A stretch of DNA of 64,000 nt from UBA1952 sp965246905 (GCA_965246905.1 CBDFFZ010000010.1:1-64000), one strand, 5' to 3'; numbered from the stretch's first letter, positions 8,746 to 18,227 are shown. The notes: a model not told the origin generated them from the letters alone. Translations and numbers: made by a program.

Positions 8746-9636
8746 ATGACTAAACGATTACCTGATTTCAGAGTACCCGGCTTTGCGCAAAACGCCGTGC
8801 TGCAGCTTATCGCAGCATCCGGCACCGGCTTTATTACTTATCATCTTGCCCGCGTTACACTCATTGTATTTGGCTTTACAGGCACTTCAGCGCAGGCTGC
8901 CGTGCTGCCTTATGCCGGCCTGCCGCAGTTGGCCTCTTTCCCGGCTCATTTCTGGACGCTCCTTACCTATGGCTGGGTACACAATGGCTTTTTTGAATGG
9001 GTAAGCAATATGATCTGGCTCTACTGCTTTGGCAATGCGCTACAGATGCTGGTAAGCTACCGCAATATCATTCCGATATATTTGTTTGGCTTGCTTGGCG
9101 GCGGCGTTCTTTGTCTTCTTAGTCAGTTCTTTCCCGGCAATGCATTTATACCGGGAGGTATTCTTATTACCGGGCAGCCAGGCGTTATGGCGCTGCTGGC
9201 AGCGCTCGTTACCCTGGCACCGAAATTTCGTTTTTATATCGGGGAGAATTTCAGCATTCCGCTCGTGGTGGTTGCCATAATCTATCTTCTGCTCACTGCT
9301 GTAGCTTTCCGCGATCCTGCCCACCTGATGCTCAATGTAGGCGCTGCTCTTACCGGCTTCCTGACCATGATGGCAATAAAGAGCGGCAAAGAGCCAGGCC
9401 GGTGGATATATTCGATCAGCAACAGCATAGGAAGTTTAGGAACGCCCAATGAATATGCACAATCCCAACGCAGTGATAGCCGGCGCAGCCGCGCAATCAA
9501 CTCTTTTACATCCTCCAAAACAAGCGCTGAAAAAAGGATTGATGAGATCCTGGACAAGATCAACCAGCGTGGCTACAATTCTTTATCGGAAGAAGAGCGG
9601 GAGCTCCTTCTACGCGCCAGTAAAGATGCAGAATAG
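8746..9636 (+). CDS. Rhomboid-fold pseudoprotease with C-terminal helical tail
   Basis: 296 residues. The membrane core resembles a rhomboid: WTLLTYGWVHNGFFEWVSNM corresponds to the HxxxN region. However, the catalytic-serine site reads TGQPGVMAL, with proline (P145) where GxSG has serine, so proteolysis should be lost. The histidine position keeps AHL (H192) but is followed by MLNVG instead of GG. After the last membrane segment (about residue 210) comes a soluble tail of about 85 residues, polar and Ser/Arg-rich. It ends with a helical motif, RIDEILDKINQRGYNSLSEE, that I associate with Bacteroidota rhomboid-like proteins. It lies directly downstream of the active rhomboid and could be its partner or regulator (inference). 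Confidence 0.85.
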   Translation: MTKRLPDFRVPGFAQNAVLQLIAASGTGFITYHLARVTLIVFGFTGTSAQAAVLPYAGLPQLASFPAHFWTLLTYGWVHNGFFEWVSNMIWLYCFGNALQMLVSYRNIIPIYLFGLLGGGVLCLLSQFFPGNAFIPGGILITGQPGVMALLAALVTLAPKFRFYIGENFSIPLVVVAIIYLLLTAVAFRDPAHLMLNVGAALTGFLTMMAIKSGKEPGRWIYSISNSIGSLGTPNEYAQSQRSDSRRSRAINSFTSSKTSAEKRIDEILDKINQRGYNSLSEEERELLLRASKDAE

Positions 9637-9667
9637 CTGCTGCGAACGTTATCTTTCGGCTTTTTAA

Positions 9668-10807
9668 ATTATTCAGATCAACAATCCTACCCGGCCCTCG
9701 CTGCTCCGCCGTATAACCGGCAACTTTGCCTTCCTGCTCAATGTAGGTGCGGTAGCATGGCTGCTGCTTTGCTTCGCCGCTGCATATATAAGCCCGTTGG
9801 AAGCAAAATACCTTGCGCTGTTTTCCATTACTACGCCGTTTGCGATCGTGGCCAATATGCTGTTTGTTTTGTTCTGGCTGTTTGCGCGGCGCAAGTGGCG
9901 TTTATGCTTATCTCTTGCAGCACTGGCAATTTGCTACAAGCTGGTCGTAGCGGTGATAGGCTTCCATTTTTTTTCTGATAAGAAGGAGGCAGTGACGGCA
10001 GCGCATCTGCGTATCATGACCTGGAATGTGCATGGCATGGGCATTTTTGATAAGCCTGTAAATAAAGAGCGGGACGAAAAAATAATGGAGTTCATTGAAA
10101 AGGAATCCCCGGACATTCTTTGCATGCCCGAGTTCTATACGGTTTACAACAATGCGATGAAGCCTTACAGTTCCAACATTCTCCAGCGTTGCGGCTATAA
10201 GGAATTCCGTTTTAAAGATGATAATTCCCTCGGCGCAAAGATCTACCTCGGTACCGCAATTTTTTCAAAATATCCGCTGCGGTCCTTCACGGATATTCCG
10301 CTGCATAAATACGTTTACCTCCTGCAGTGCGATGTACGGCTGCCTTCCGGGCAGGTTGTGCGTACTTACTTCAGCCATCTCCAATCCTTTCTGCTGAGCA
10401 ATGGCGAAAAAACATACCTCGAAGAAGTAAAGCACCGCAACAAGGAAATTGAAATGAGCAAGTCTAAAACTTTAGTGCGCCGCTTTGGGGAAGCTTATGT
10501 AAAAAGGGCAGTACAAGCGGATAGCGCCGCAGGCATCATTGCCCAAAGCCCCTACCCGGTAATCCTCTGCGGCGATTTTAATGACCTGCCCGGTTCCTAT
10601 ACCTATACCCGGATGAAGGGAAATCTTGCAGACGCATTTACCCAAAAAGGAAGCGGTTTCGGGCGCACATTCAACCTGTTCTCACCTACCCTGCGCATCG
10701 ATTATATTTTTTACGACCCAAAAGTTTTATCCATTACCCGCTATAGATCTCCGCACACATCCCTGTCAGATCACAACCCCGTGATCGTCGATTTCACACT
10801 GCCCTGA
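9668..10807 (+). CDS. Membrane-anchored endonuclease/exonuclease/phosphatase (EEP) family protein
   Basis: The catalytic domain (from about residue 110) has EEP signatures: IMTWNVHGMG, a metal-binding Glu in ILCMPEFYT, CGDFNDLPGSY, and the terminal SDHNPVIVDF. The family includes DNases and phospho- or sphingomyelin diesterases. The substrate here is unknown. The N-terminus has two to three membrane segments. The start is uncertain. The first conventional start is TTG at 9797, but the open frame runs up to a stop at 9665. It encodes RRITGNFAFLLNVGAVAWLL, a membrane segment that looks genuine, so initiation is probably at a rare codon such as ATT (9668 or 9671) or CTG (9701). The gene follows the rhomboid pair by about 30 bp and is probably co-transcribed with it. 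Confidence 0.75.
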   Translation: MIQINNPTRPSLLRRITGNFAFLLNVGAVAWLLLCFAAAYISPLEAKYLALFSITTPFAIVANMLFVLFWLFARRKWRLCLSLAALAICYKLVVAVIGFHFFSDKKEAVTAAHLRIMTWNVHGMGIFDKPVNKERDEKIMEFIEKESPDILCMPEFYTVYNNAMKPYSSNILQRCGYKEFRFKDDNSLGAKIYLGTAIFSKYPLRSFTDIPLHKYVYLLQCDVRLPSGQVVRTYFSHLQSFLLSNGEKTYLEEVKHRNKEIEMSKSKTLVRRFGEAYVKRAVQADSAAGIIAQSPYPVILCGDFNDLPGSYTYTRMKGNLADAFTQKGSGFGRTFNLFSPTLRIDYIFYDPKVLSITRYRSPHTSLSDHNPVIVDFTLP

Positions 10808-10852
10808 TAGCCCTGTTTTATAACCCTTACTTTTGCGCTTTATTTTAGCTCA

Positions 10853-12346
10853 ATGTCTTCCTTACAGATTTATAACTCCTACACGAGGAGGAAAGAAATT
10901 TTTGAACCCATCACGCCCGGCTATGTAGGCCTCTATGTTTGCGGGCCAACCGTTTCCGGCGAGAGCCATCTCGGCCATGCCCGGCCCTATATTACGTTTG
11001 ATGTGGTGAACCGCTACCTGAAGCACCTGGGCTATAAAGTGCGCTACGTACGCAACATAACCGATGCCGGGCACTTTGAGGAAGAAGGCCGCGAAGCAGT
11101 TGATAAAGTGGGCGAAAAAGCGCAGCTCGAAAAGCTCGAACCTATGGAGCTGGTGCACAAATACACGAATCTTTTTCATTGGGGGATGCGCCTGTTCAAT
11201 ACGCTCGAGCCAAGCATAGAGCCTACTGCTACAGGCCACATCATTGAGCAGATAACGATGATCGAGGACATCATTGCCAAAGGCTACGCCTATGAGGTGA
11301 ATGGCTCCGTATATTTCGATGTTAAAAAATACGCTGCGGGCTATCCTTACGGCAAGCTATCCGGCAGGGTGATCGATGAATTGCTCGAGACTACGCGCGA
11401 GCTCGAAGGGCAGGATGAAAAGCGCGATACCGTGGATTTTGCGCTTTGGAAAAAAGCTCCGGCACAGCACATACAACGCTGGCAAAGCCCCTGGGGCGAG
11501 GGATTCCCCGGCTGGCATATCGAGTGCTCGGCCATGGCATCCAAATACCTCGGCACCACTTTTGATATTCATGGCGGCGGTATGGACCTACAGTTTCCGC
11601 ACCATGAAAGCGAGATTGCGCAAAGCACTATTGCGCACGGCCATGCGCCGGTGCGCTATTGGATGCACAACAATATGATTACCATCAATGGCAAGAAGAT
11701 GGGCAAGAGCTACAATAATGTGGTGAAGCTAACAGAGCTGTTCAGCGGCAATCATCCGGTGCTGGAACAGCCTTACCATCCGATGGTGGTGCGGTTCAAT
11801 ATTTTGCAGACACACTATCGCAGTACGCTCGATTTTTCTAATGAAGCCCTGAAGGCGAGTGAGAAAGCTTTGCGGAGATTATGGGAGGCTTATGATGTAC
11901 TTCAAAAGCTGCCGGAAAACACTCATGCAATTGCTGGCGATCAGGAATTGGAGGCAGATGTAAAAAGCTTTATTGCAGAGCTGGATGAATTCATGAATGA
12001 TGATCTGAATACCGCTAAAGTAATTGCCAATCTGTTTGAGCTTGCGCCCATAATCAATGGTATCAGGGGCGGTCAGGTTTCCGGCACCGCATTATCTGCC
12101 GATACTTTTGCTTTGCTGAAAGCAAGCTATAAAACATGGATGGAAGATATCCTCGGCCTGCAGCCATTACAGGCTGAGCAAAGCAATAAGCTGGATCAGG
12201 TGCTTTCTCTTTTAATAGAAATACGGAAAGACGCCAGAACGCGCAAAGATTTTGCCACCTCCGATCAGATACGCAACAGCCTTGCCGAAAACGGCATCCA
12301 GCTGAAAGATGAAAAAGATGGGAGTGTTTCCTATTCCCTGGATTAA
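10853..12346 (+). CDS. cysS: Cysteinyl-tRNA synthetase
   Basis: 497 residues, the usual length. It charges tRNA-Cys with cysteine in the cytoplasm. The class I HIGH motif appears as HLGH (residues 39-42) and KMSKS as KMGKS (about 282-286). Zinc-site residues are visible: C30 in VCGPTV, then IECSAM and FPHHESE. The C-terminal DALR-like helical region follows residue 370. A TAnnTTTG-type box, TACTTTTG, occurs at 10828-10835, with ATG 18 nt later, so the gene may have its own promoter with a very short leader. The ABC exporter gene begins 6 bp after the stop, suggesting an operon. Confidence 0.97.
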   Translation: MSSLQIYNSYTRRKEIFEPITPGYVGLYVCGPTVSGESHLGHARPYITFDVVNRYLKHLGYKVRYVRNITDAGHFEEEGREAVDKVGEKAQLEKLEPMELVHKYTNLFHWGMRLFNTLEPSIEPTATGHIIEQITMIEDIIAKGYAYEVNGSVYFDVKKYAAGYPYGKLSGRVIDELLETTRELEGQDEKRDTVDFALWKKAPAQHIQRWQSPWGEGFPGWHIECSAMASKYLGTTFDIHGGGMDLQFPHHESEIAQSTIAHGHAPVRYWMHNNMITINGKKMGKSYNNVVKLTELFSGNHPVLEQPYHPMVVRFNILQTHYRSTLDFSNEALKASEKALRRLWEAYDVLQKLPENTHAIAGDQELEADVKSFIAELDEFMNDDLNTAKVIANLFELAPIINGIRGGQVSGTALSADTFALLKASYKTWMEDILGLQPLQAEQSNKLDQVLSLLIEIRKDARTRKDFATSDQIRNSLAENGIQLKDEKDGSVSYSLD

Positions 12347-12352
12347 GCCTGT

Positions 12353-14161
12353 ATGAAAAGTATATCGCGCCTCCTGCGCTACCTCTCAGATTATAAAGGC
12401 TCGCTTGCAGGCTATTTTCTGTGCAGCCTCCTGGCAGCCGCGTTTTCCACCGTATCGCTTGGCATGCTGGCCCCGGTGCTCAGTATGCTGTTCAGCGGGG
12501 AAAGGCTGGCTCCGCCAAGGCCAACAGCAGGCACGTTCGATCTTATTGTTTATAACCTGAAAGCTGCCCTGCTCAACAACAATGATAAGGTAGCCACGCT
12601 GGCCATTATCTGCGGCATGGTGGTCCTTTTCATTCTTCTTAAAAACCTTTTTTATTATTTAGCGATCAATATCCTGCTGCCGGTGCGCCATTCAATGGTG
12701 CGGCGGCTGCGCAATGAGATTTTTGAGAAGCTGCTGTCTATGCCTATTGGCTATTTTACAGAAGAGCGCAAAGGCGATCTCATGTCGCGCATGACTAATG
12801 ATGTAACGGAAGTGCAGACATCGGTAATGGCAGTTATGGAAGTTTTTGTGCGTGAGCCGATCACCATTATCATACAGCTTGGCGTTATGATCTTTATCAG
12901 TCCGCAGCTTTCAGTGTTTCTCCTCATCTTTCTGCCGGTCGCAGGCCTGGTTATCGGGATGATCGGCTCTTCCCTGCGCCGTGCCGCGCGCAAGATGGGC
13001 GAGCAGATGAGCGATATCGTAGGTGTGCTGGATGAAACGCTGAGCGGCATGAGGGTGGTAAAAGCCTTCAATGCAGAGAAGCCGCAATACCTCCGGTTCC
13101 TTAAGATCAATAATGAGAATTACCGCCTTCGCAATGCCACTGCGCGCCGCTCCGAGCTTGCTTCCCCGCTCTCCGAAACTATGGGGGTAGTAGCAGTGGC
13201 ATCTATATTATGGTATGGAGGCAGGCTGGTTTTACTGGGCAACAGTCCGCTTACTGCGGAAGGCTTTCTGGTGTACATCGGCTTATTTGTAACCATTATC
13301 AACCCGATCAAGAACCTTACTTCTGCTATTACGCAGGTGCAGAAAGGCAGCGCTTCGCTGGCGCGGATGGAAGAGATATTGCATGCGGAGAATACGGTAA
13401 TGGAAGCGCCCGATGCGCAGCCGATCGCCGAATTTAAAGACAGCATTGAGCTGCGTGGCGTGCAGTTTGCCTATGGCACTAAAGGCATCCTGCACGGCAT
13501 CGATCTTATTATACCGAAAGGAAAAACAATAGCGCTTGTTGGTGCTTCCGGTTCCGGTAAATCAACACTCGTAGATCTCATACCCCGCTTCCATGATGTA
13601 ACCGGCGGCGAGCTGCTTATAGACGGGATTAATGTAAAGCGCTACAAGCTCGATGACCTGCGCAGGCTTATGGGTGTGGTAAGCCAGGATCCAATGCTCT
13701 TCAACGATACTATTGAGAGCAATATACGCTTAGGCACTGGCGGCGCTACAGACGAGCGCGTGCGTGAGGCGGCTGTAGTAGCCCATGCCGATAAGTTCAT
13801 CACCGGCAAGCCGGAAGGATATCAAAGCACCGTTGGCGACCGCGGCTCAAAGCTTAGTGGCGGCGAGCGTCAGCGTATTACTATTGCGAGGGCAGTACTC
13901 AAAAATCCGCCGATCCTTATTTTAGATGAAGCTACTTCTGCATTAGATACGGAAAGCGAACGCCTGGTGCAGGATGCGATCAATGAGCTGATGCAGAACC
14001 GCACCTGCATTGTAATCGCGCACCGGCTAAGCACCGTACAACATGCAGATGAAATCGTTGTATTGGATGCCGGCAGGATTGCGGAAAGAGGTACGCACAC
14101 TGAATTGATCGCGGCAAACGGGATATATACCAGGCTTGTGCAAATGCAGCAGGTGCGATAG
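12353..14161 (+). CDS. ABC exporter, MsbA-like fused membrane and ATPase half-transporter
   Basis: 602 residues. Residues 1 to about 330 form a type I exporter membrane domain with six helices. Residues about 345-602 form the ATPase: Walker A GASGSGKST (near 397), Q-loop VVSQDP, signature LSGGERQR (near 501), Walker B ILILDEATSALD (near 520) and the H-loop histidine in VIAHRLS. This is the architecture of MsbA and other lipid or drug exporters acting as homodimers in the inner membrane. In many Bacteroidota a gene of this kind is the probable lipid A/LPS flippase, but the substrate cannot be read here. It is tightly linked to cysS (6-bp gap), a relation probably without functional meaning. 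Confidence 0.9.
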   Translation: MKSISRLLRYLSDYKGSLAGYFLCSLLAAAFSTVSLGMLAPVLSMLFSGERLAPPRPTAGTFDLIVYNLKAALLNNNDKVATLAIICGMVVLFILLKNLFYYLAINILLPVRHSMVRRLRNEIFEKLLSMPIGYFTEERKGDLMSRMTNDVTEVQTSVMAVMEVFVREPITIIIQLGVMIFISPQLSVFLLIFLPVAGLVIGMIGSSLRRAARKMGEQMSDIVGVLDETLSGMRVVKAFNAEKPQYLRFLKINNENYRLRNATARRSELASPLSETMGVVAVASILWYGGRLVLLGNSPLTAEGFLVYIGLFVTIINPIKNLTSAITQVQKGSASLARMEEILHAENTVMEAPDAQPIAEFKDSIELRGVQFAYGTKGILHGIDLIIPKGKTIALVGASGSGKSTLVDLIPRFHDVTGGELLIDGINVKRYKLDDLRRLMGVVSQDPMLFNDTIESNIRLGTGGATDERVREAAVVAHADKFITGKPEGYQSTVGDRGSKLSGGERQRITIARAVLKNPPILILDEATSALDTESERLVQDAINELMQNRTCIVIAHRLSTVQHADEIVVLDAGRIAERGTHTELIAANGIYTRLVQMQQVR

Positions 14162-14292
14162 ATGGTCTGAACTATGATCTGTCAGGATTGAGATGATTTA
14201 TATGATTCCTAACTATCCAACCTTTCCGCCTTCATCCAACGCAAAGCCTCCAACAAACAAATCCCTTAACTTAGCACCAATCAATAAAACCA

Positions 14293-15330
14293 ATGAAAAA
14301 GATACTGGTAACCGGCGGCTGTGGCTATATCGGCGCGCATACAATTGTGGATCTCATCAACAACGGCTTCGAGGTAATATCTGTGGATGACCTTTCCCGC
14401 GGCTCCCTGCGCATGCTGCGCGGCGTGGAAAAGATCACCGGCAAAAGCATCAAGAACTACCGCGTAAATCTCTGCGATCTCGAAGATACCGAAGCCATTT
14501 TTATGGAGAATCCCGACATCGAAGGCGTGATCCATTTTGCAGCTTTTAAATCGGTGCCAGAGAGCGTGGCCGAGCCGCTCAAGTATTATAAGAACAACCT
14601 GATGAGTCTCGGCAACCTGCTTAAATGCGTGCAGGATTTCAATGTCTTCAACTTTGTGTTTTCCTCTTCCTGCTCTGTGTACGGCAACGCTACGGATCTT
14701 CCTGTTTCAGAAGACGCGCCGCTGGTAAAAGCGGAATCGCCCTATGCGCAGACCAAGCAGATCGGCGAGGCTATGTGCTTCGATGTGGCCCGCATTTGGG
14801 AAGAAGGCAACATTGCGCTGCTACGCTATTTCAACCCGGTTGGCGCACATACTTCCGGCGATATCGGCGAGTTGCAGGAGCACCCTGAAAACCTTGTTCC
14901 GGTGATCACGCAAACAGCCATTGGCAAGCGCGAGACAATGACTGTTTTCGGCAATGATTACGATACCCGCGATGGAAGCTGCGTACGCGACTATATCCAC
15001 GTAAGCGATATTGCCCATGCCCATACCCGCGCATTGAAGTATATGATGAACGGCGAAAATGAGCAGAATTGTGAAGTGTTTAACCTCGGCACGGGCAATG
15101 GCATTACGGTATTGGAGATGATCAGCGCCTTTGAAAAAGTATCCGGCGAGAAGCTGAATTATGAGATCGGCGCGCGCCGTGAGGGCGATGTAGTAGCCGT
15201 GTATGCCAACAACGATAAGGCAAAGAAAGCCCTGGGCTGGGAGCCTGCGCATTCGCTCGATGAAGTTATGAGCACGGCCTGGAAATGGGAAAATGTAATG
15301 AAGCAGGAATCTGCGGTAGAGATGAATTAA
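14293..15330 (+). CDS. galE: UDP-glucose 4-epimerase
   Basis: 345 residues, a short-chain dehydrogenase/reductase. It interconverts UDP-glucose and UDP-galactose with bound NAD, feeding cell-surface glycan synthesis. The Rossmann motif TGGCGYIG is at residues 7-14. The catalytic serine region is FSSSCSVYG, and the Tyr/Lys pair is YAQTK (151-155). RYFNPVGAH and the C-terminal AKKALGWEP are typical of GalE. The length and N-terminus fit. The 130 bp upstream of the ATG hold only short spurious frames. A clear terminator follows, so it is a single-gene unit. Confidence 0.93.
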   Translation: MKKILVTGGCGYIGAHTIVDLINNGFEVISVDDLSRGSLRMLRGVEKITGKSIKNYRVNLCDLEDTEAIFMENPDIEGVIHFAAFKSVPESVAEPLKYYKNNLMSLGNLLKCVQDFNVFNFVFSSSCSVYGNATDLPVSEDAPLVKAESPYAQTKQIGEAMCFDVARIWEEGNIALLRYFNPVGAHTSGDIGELQEHPENLVPVITQTAIGKRETMTVFGNDYDTRDGSCVRDYIHVSDIAHAHTRALKYMMNGENEQNCEVFNLGTGNGITVLEMISAFEKVSGEKLNYEIGARREGDVVAVYANNDKAKKALGWEPAHSLDEVMSTAWKWENVMKQESAVEMN

Positions 15331-15350
15331 TACCGGATGATGTTGACCTG

Positions 15351-15381
15351 AAAGCTGCGTTGGAGACAAGGCAGCTTTTTT
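15351..15381 (+). terminator. Rho-independent terminator after galE
   Basis: AAAGCTGC and GCAGCTTT form a stem about 20 nt past the galE stop, with a run of seven T directly after the second arm. Confidence 0.8.
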
Positions 15382-15514
15382 GCTCCCTTTGGCACGGAGA
15401 TCACTGGTCGCTGCACTCCACCCCCCTCGCTTGCGAATGCTCCAACTTGCTGTGTGCAAAAGAAAGTACTAACCAGGCCTACGCAATCAAGGTATCCACC
15501 GCTGGCGGGGGAAA

Positions 15515-15546
15515 GCGGGCAAAAGCAGCGAAGCGGTTTTGCCCGC
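15515..15546. repeat. Inverted repeat in the galE / acylase gap
   Basis: Perfect 10-bp arms GCGGGCAAAA and TTTTGCCCGC flank a 12-nt loop. The rest of the 306-bp gap (15331-15636) holds the galE terminator and no gene. The strength and position suggest a secondary hairpin or a decayed repeat. A T-rich tail is lacking, so it is not a standard terminator. Confidence 0.5.
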
Positions 15547-15636
15547 GAGGGGGTGGAGCGCCCGTGCAGGCAAATCCGTCCACCACAATTTGCACACCCA
15601 TACAATAAGCTTTAGCTTTAGCCAAATGCCCACGTT

Positions 15637-18186
15637 ATGCGCGCGCTACGCCTCTTACCACTACTCTTTACAATCGCCATTGTCTGGTCGCTCGATACTT
15701 CCTTTGGCTCTTTACCGCCCATTGGCCGCCTCCTCGACCCGGTAAATGGTTGCTGGACGGCTGCCGAACCTTATCATAAAGACTTCTCGAAAGAGCTTAG
15801 CATAAAAGGTCTTAAAGAGCCCGTAAGCATTTGGATCGAAGACCGCCTCGTGCCGCATATCCGTGCGCAGAACAACCATGATCTTTACCTGGCGCAGGGC
15901 TACATTCATGCATACTTTCGCCTTTGGCAGATGGATTTGCAGACACGCGCAGCCGGCGGAAGGGTAAGCGAAGTGATCGGTAAAAAAGGATTGGAGTTTG
16001 ATCGCGGTCAGCGGCGCAAAGGCATGGTCTATGCAGCAGAGCGCTCCCTGAAAGCCATGGAGGCCGACCCGCGCACTAAAGAAATGCTCGATGCCTACAC
16101 AGCCGGCATCAACAGCTACATCGGCTCGCTGCGCTATCGCGACCTGCCGTTGGAGTACAAGCTCATGAGCTTTGAGCCGGAGCGGTGGACAAACATTCGC
16201 TGTGCTTTATTACTGAAATATATGGCCGATGACCTAACCGGCAAAACCGACGATATTCAATTCACGATGCTGCGCGATCAGCTGGGCGATGAGCAGTTCA
16301 ACTTCCTGTTCCCCGAAAAGATAAAAGGCAGCAAACCAGTCATCCCCGAAGGGACAAAGTTTGACGCGCCAACACTAAAGCAACCGGCTTATCCGGGAGA
16401 TAGTGTCTGGGCACATTTTAAGGAAAATAATACAGGCCAAATTCCAAATTCCAAATTCCAGATTCCTGAAAGCGAATCCGGCATAGGCTCCAACAACTGG
16501 GCGATCTCCGGTAAGCACACCGCCTCCGGAGCGCCCATTCTCTGCAATGATCCGCATCTTGGCCTCAACCTGCCTTCGCTCTGGTTCGAGATACAGCTTA
16601 CCGCGCCCGGCGTCAATGCCTACGGCGCTTCACTGCCCGGCGCGCCCGGTGTGGTTATCGGGTTTAATGATTCCATTTCCTGGGGATTTACCAATAATTA
16701 CCGCGATGTAAAAGACTATTACGATATCACGGCGAATGGCCGCGACACTTATCTGTTCAATGGGAAGCAGGTGGCTTTCGCGAAGCGCATCGAGCGCATT
16801 GGCGTGAAAGGCGAAAGCGATCTGTTAGATACCGTGCTCTATACCATTCATGGGCCGGTGCAGTACGATGCCACCTTCCCCGACCCTAAAAACACCGGCC
16901 ACCTGCTGGCCATGACCTGGATGGCGCACCGCCCTACCAACGAGGTGCTGGCCATCTACCTCATGAACCGTGCACAGGATTACAACGCTTTCGTGGCCGC
17001 CATCCGGCACTTTGAATGCCCGGCGCAGAATTTCGCTTACGCGGATAAGACCGGCAACGTAGCTATGTGGGGACAAGGCCAGTTTATCAACAAGTGGAAA
17101 GGCCAGGGCAGGTTTGTGATGGAAGGCCATGACAGCCTAACGCTCTGGGGGCAGGATATACCAATGGCCGAAAATCCGCACGTGCTCAACCCGCCGCAGG
17201 GCTATGTAGCCAGCGCCAACCAAAGCGTTACGGACAGCACTTATCCTTACTGGTATAATGGGGATTTTGTAGAGTTTCGGAGTTGGGAAATCAACAACAG
17301 ATTATGTTTTAATGGCGATACCATTTTCGGTAATAATAGTGTACATCAAAGACCATCCCATGGAGAATTCCATGGTGCAACACAGGCTGCTTTTGAGCAC
17401 AATCTAAATGTTAGCTATATGTCTCATCGTAATTATGTTTCTATGGAAGAAATACAAAGGGATAATTTTTCACTTCTTCTCTATAAATGCATTGACAAAT
17501 TAAACAGTTATATTCCATTGAACCGGCAGCCTTTTGCCTATCGCAAACTACAAAATTGCGATGATATGTTTTCGTATTCTGATAGACGCAATTGGCAGCT
17601 TGATGCGACCAATGAAGATGTCACTTTTATTCAAATCTGGTGGTCTCAGTTCTACAAAGACATCTGGCAGGATGAGTTCCCAAAATCCAACGTCTATCCT
17701 CTAGCGGAGCGCACCATGCAATTGCTCTTAACCGATTCCACCTCCCAATACTACGATGACCGCACTACCCTTCAGAAAGAAACGCTGCGCGATATCGTGC
17801 AGCGCGCATTCAGGGAAACTACCGATAGCTTAAACAAGCTCAAGGCTACCACCGGCCTCGAATGGTATAAAGTCAAGAACACATCGCTCACACATCTTGC
17901 AAAAATCCCCGCCTTCTCCTATACGCAGCTAAAAACCGGCGGCTGGGGCAATACCATCAATGCCATGAAGCAAAACCACGGCCCGAGCTGGCGGATGATC
18001 GTGGAGATGGACAAGGACGTAAAAGCCTACGCAGTTTACCCCGGCGGACAAAGCGGCAATCCCGGCAGCCGCCATTACGGCGATTTTATAGATTATTGGG
18101 TGGAAGGAAAATACTATGAGCTTAAATTCCTGGCAACTGCAACCACAAAAAATCCTTTTGTCTATGAATGGATAATGCAGCCGTAA
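15637..18186 (+). CDS. Penicillin acylase family Ntn-hydrolase, secreted or membrane-anchored
   Basis: 849 residues. It begins with a hydrophobic segment (RLLPLLFTIAIVWSL) serving as signal or anchor. Then comes the alpha-subunit domain with IWIEDRLVPHIRAQN and the RLWQMDLQTRAAGGR stretch. The nucleophile is S285 in GIGSNNWAIS, where autoproteolysis would give the beta chain. NNYRDVKDYYDI and the C-terminal GGQSGNPGSRHYGDF are family-typical. Such enzymes cut amide bonds, including acyl-homoserine lactones; the substrate here is unknown. Two oddities: just before the nucleophile, bases 16437-16465 (linker residues about 267-277) contain a short ATTCCAAATTCC microrepeat; and residues about 550-665 (17285-17640) are markedly more AT-rich than the rest, including a 40-45 residue stretch I cannot match to the family. 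Confidence 0.88.
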   Translation: MRALRLLPLLFTIAIVWSLDTSFGSLPPIGRLLDPVNGCWTAAEPYHKDFSKELSIKGLKEPVSIWIEDRLVPHIRAQNNHDLYLAQGYIHAYFRLWQMDLQTRAAGGRVSEVIGKKGLEFDRGQRRKGMVYAAERSLKAMEADPRTKEMLDAYTAGINSYIGSLRYRDLPLEYKLMSFEPERWTNIRCALLLKYMADDLTGKTDDIQFTMLRDQLGDEQFNFLFPEKIKGSKPVIPEGTKFDAPTLKQPAYPGDSVWAHFKENNTGQIPNSKFQIPESESGIGSNNWAISGKHTASGAPILCNDPHLGLNLPSLWFEIQLTAPGVNAYGASLPGAPGVVIGFNDSISWGFTNNYRDVKDYYDITANGRDTYLFNGKQVAFAKRIERIGVKGESDLLDTVLYTIHGPVQYDATFPDPKNTGHLLAMTWMAHRPTNEVLAIYLMNRAQDYNAFVAAIRHFECPAQNFAYADKTGNVAMWGQGQFINKWKGQGRFVMEGHDSLTLWGQDIPMAENPHVLNPPQGYVASANQSVTDSTYPYWYNGDFVEFRSWEINNRLCFNGDTIFGNNSVHQRPSHGEFHGATQAAFEHNLNVSYMSHRNYVSMEEIQRDNFSLLLYKCIDKLNSYIPLNRQPFAYRKLQNCDDMFSYSDRRNWQLDATNEDVTFIQIWWSQFYKDIWQDEFPKSNVYPLAERTMQLLLTDSTSQYYDDRTTLQKETLRDIVQRAFRETTDSLNKLKATTGLEWYKVKNTSLTHLAKIPAFSYTQLKTGGWGNTINAMKQNHGPSWRMIVEMDKDVKAYAVYPGGQSGNPGSRHYGDFIDYWVEGKYYELKFLATATTKNPFVYEWIMQP

Positions 18187-18227
18187 GTAACCTTCCCCGC
18201 GCATTACTACAGGCGTCTAATTATTAA

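Noticed and set aside
8746..9636. Second active rhomboid
   Set aside because: The GxSG serine is replaced by proline and the GG after the histidine is lost; proteolysis is not expected.
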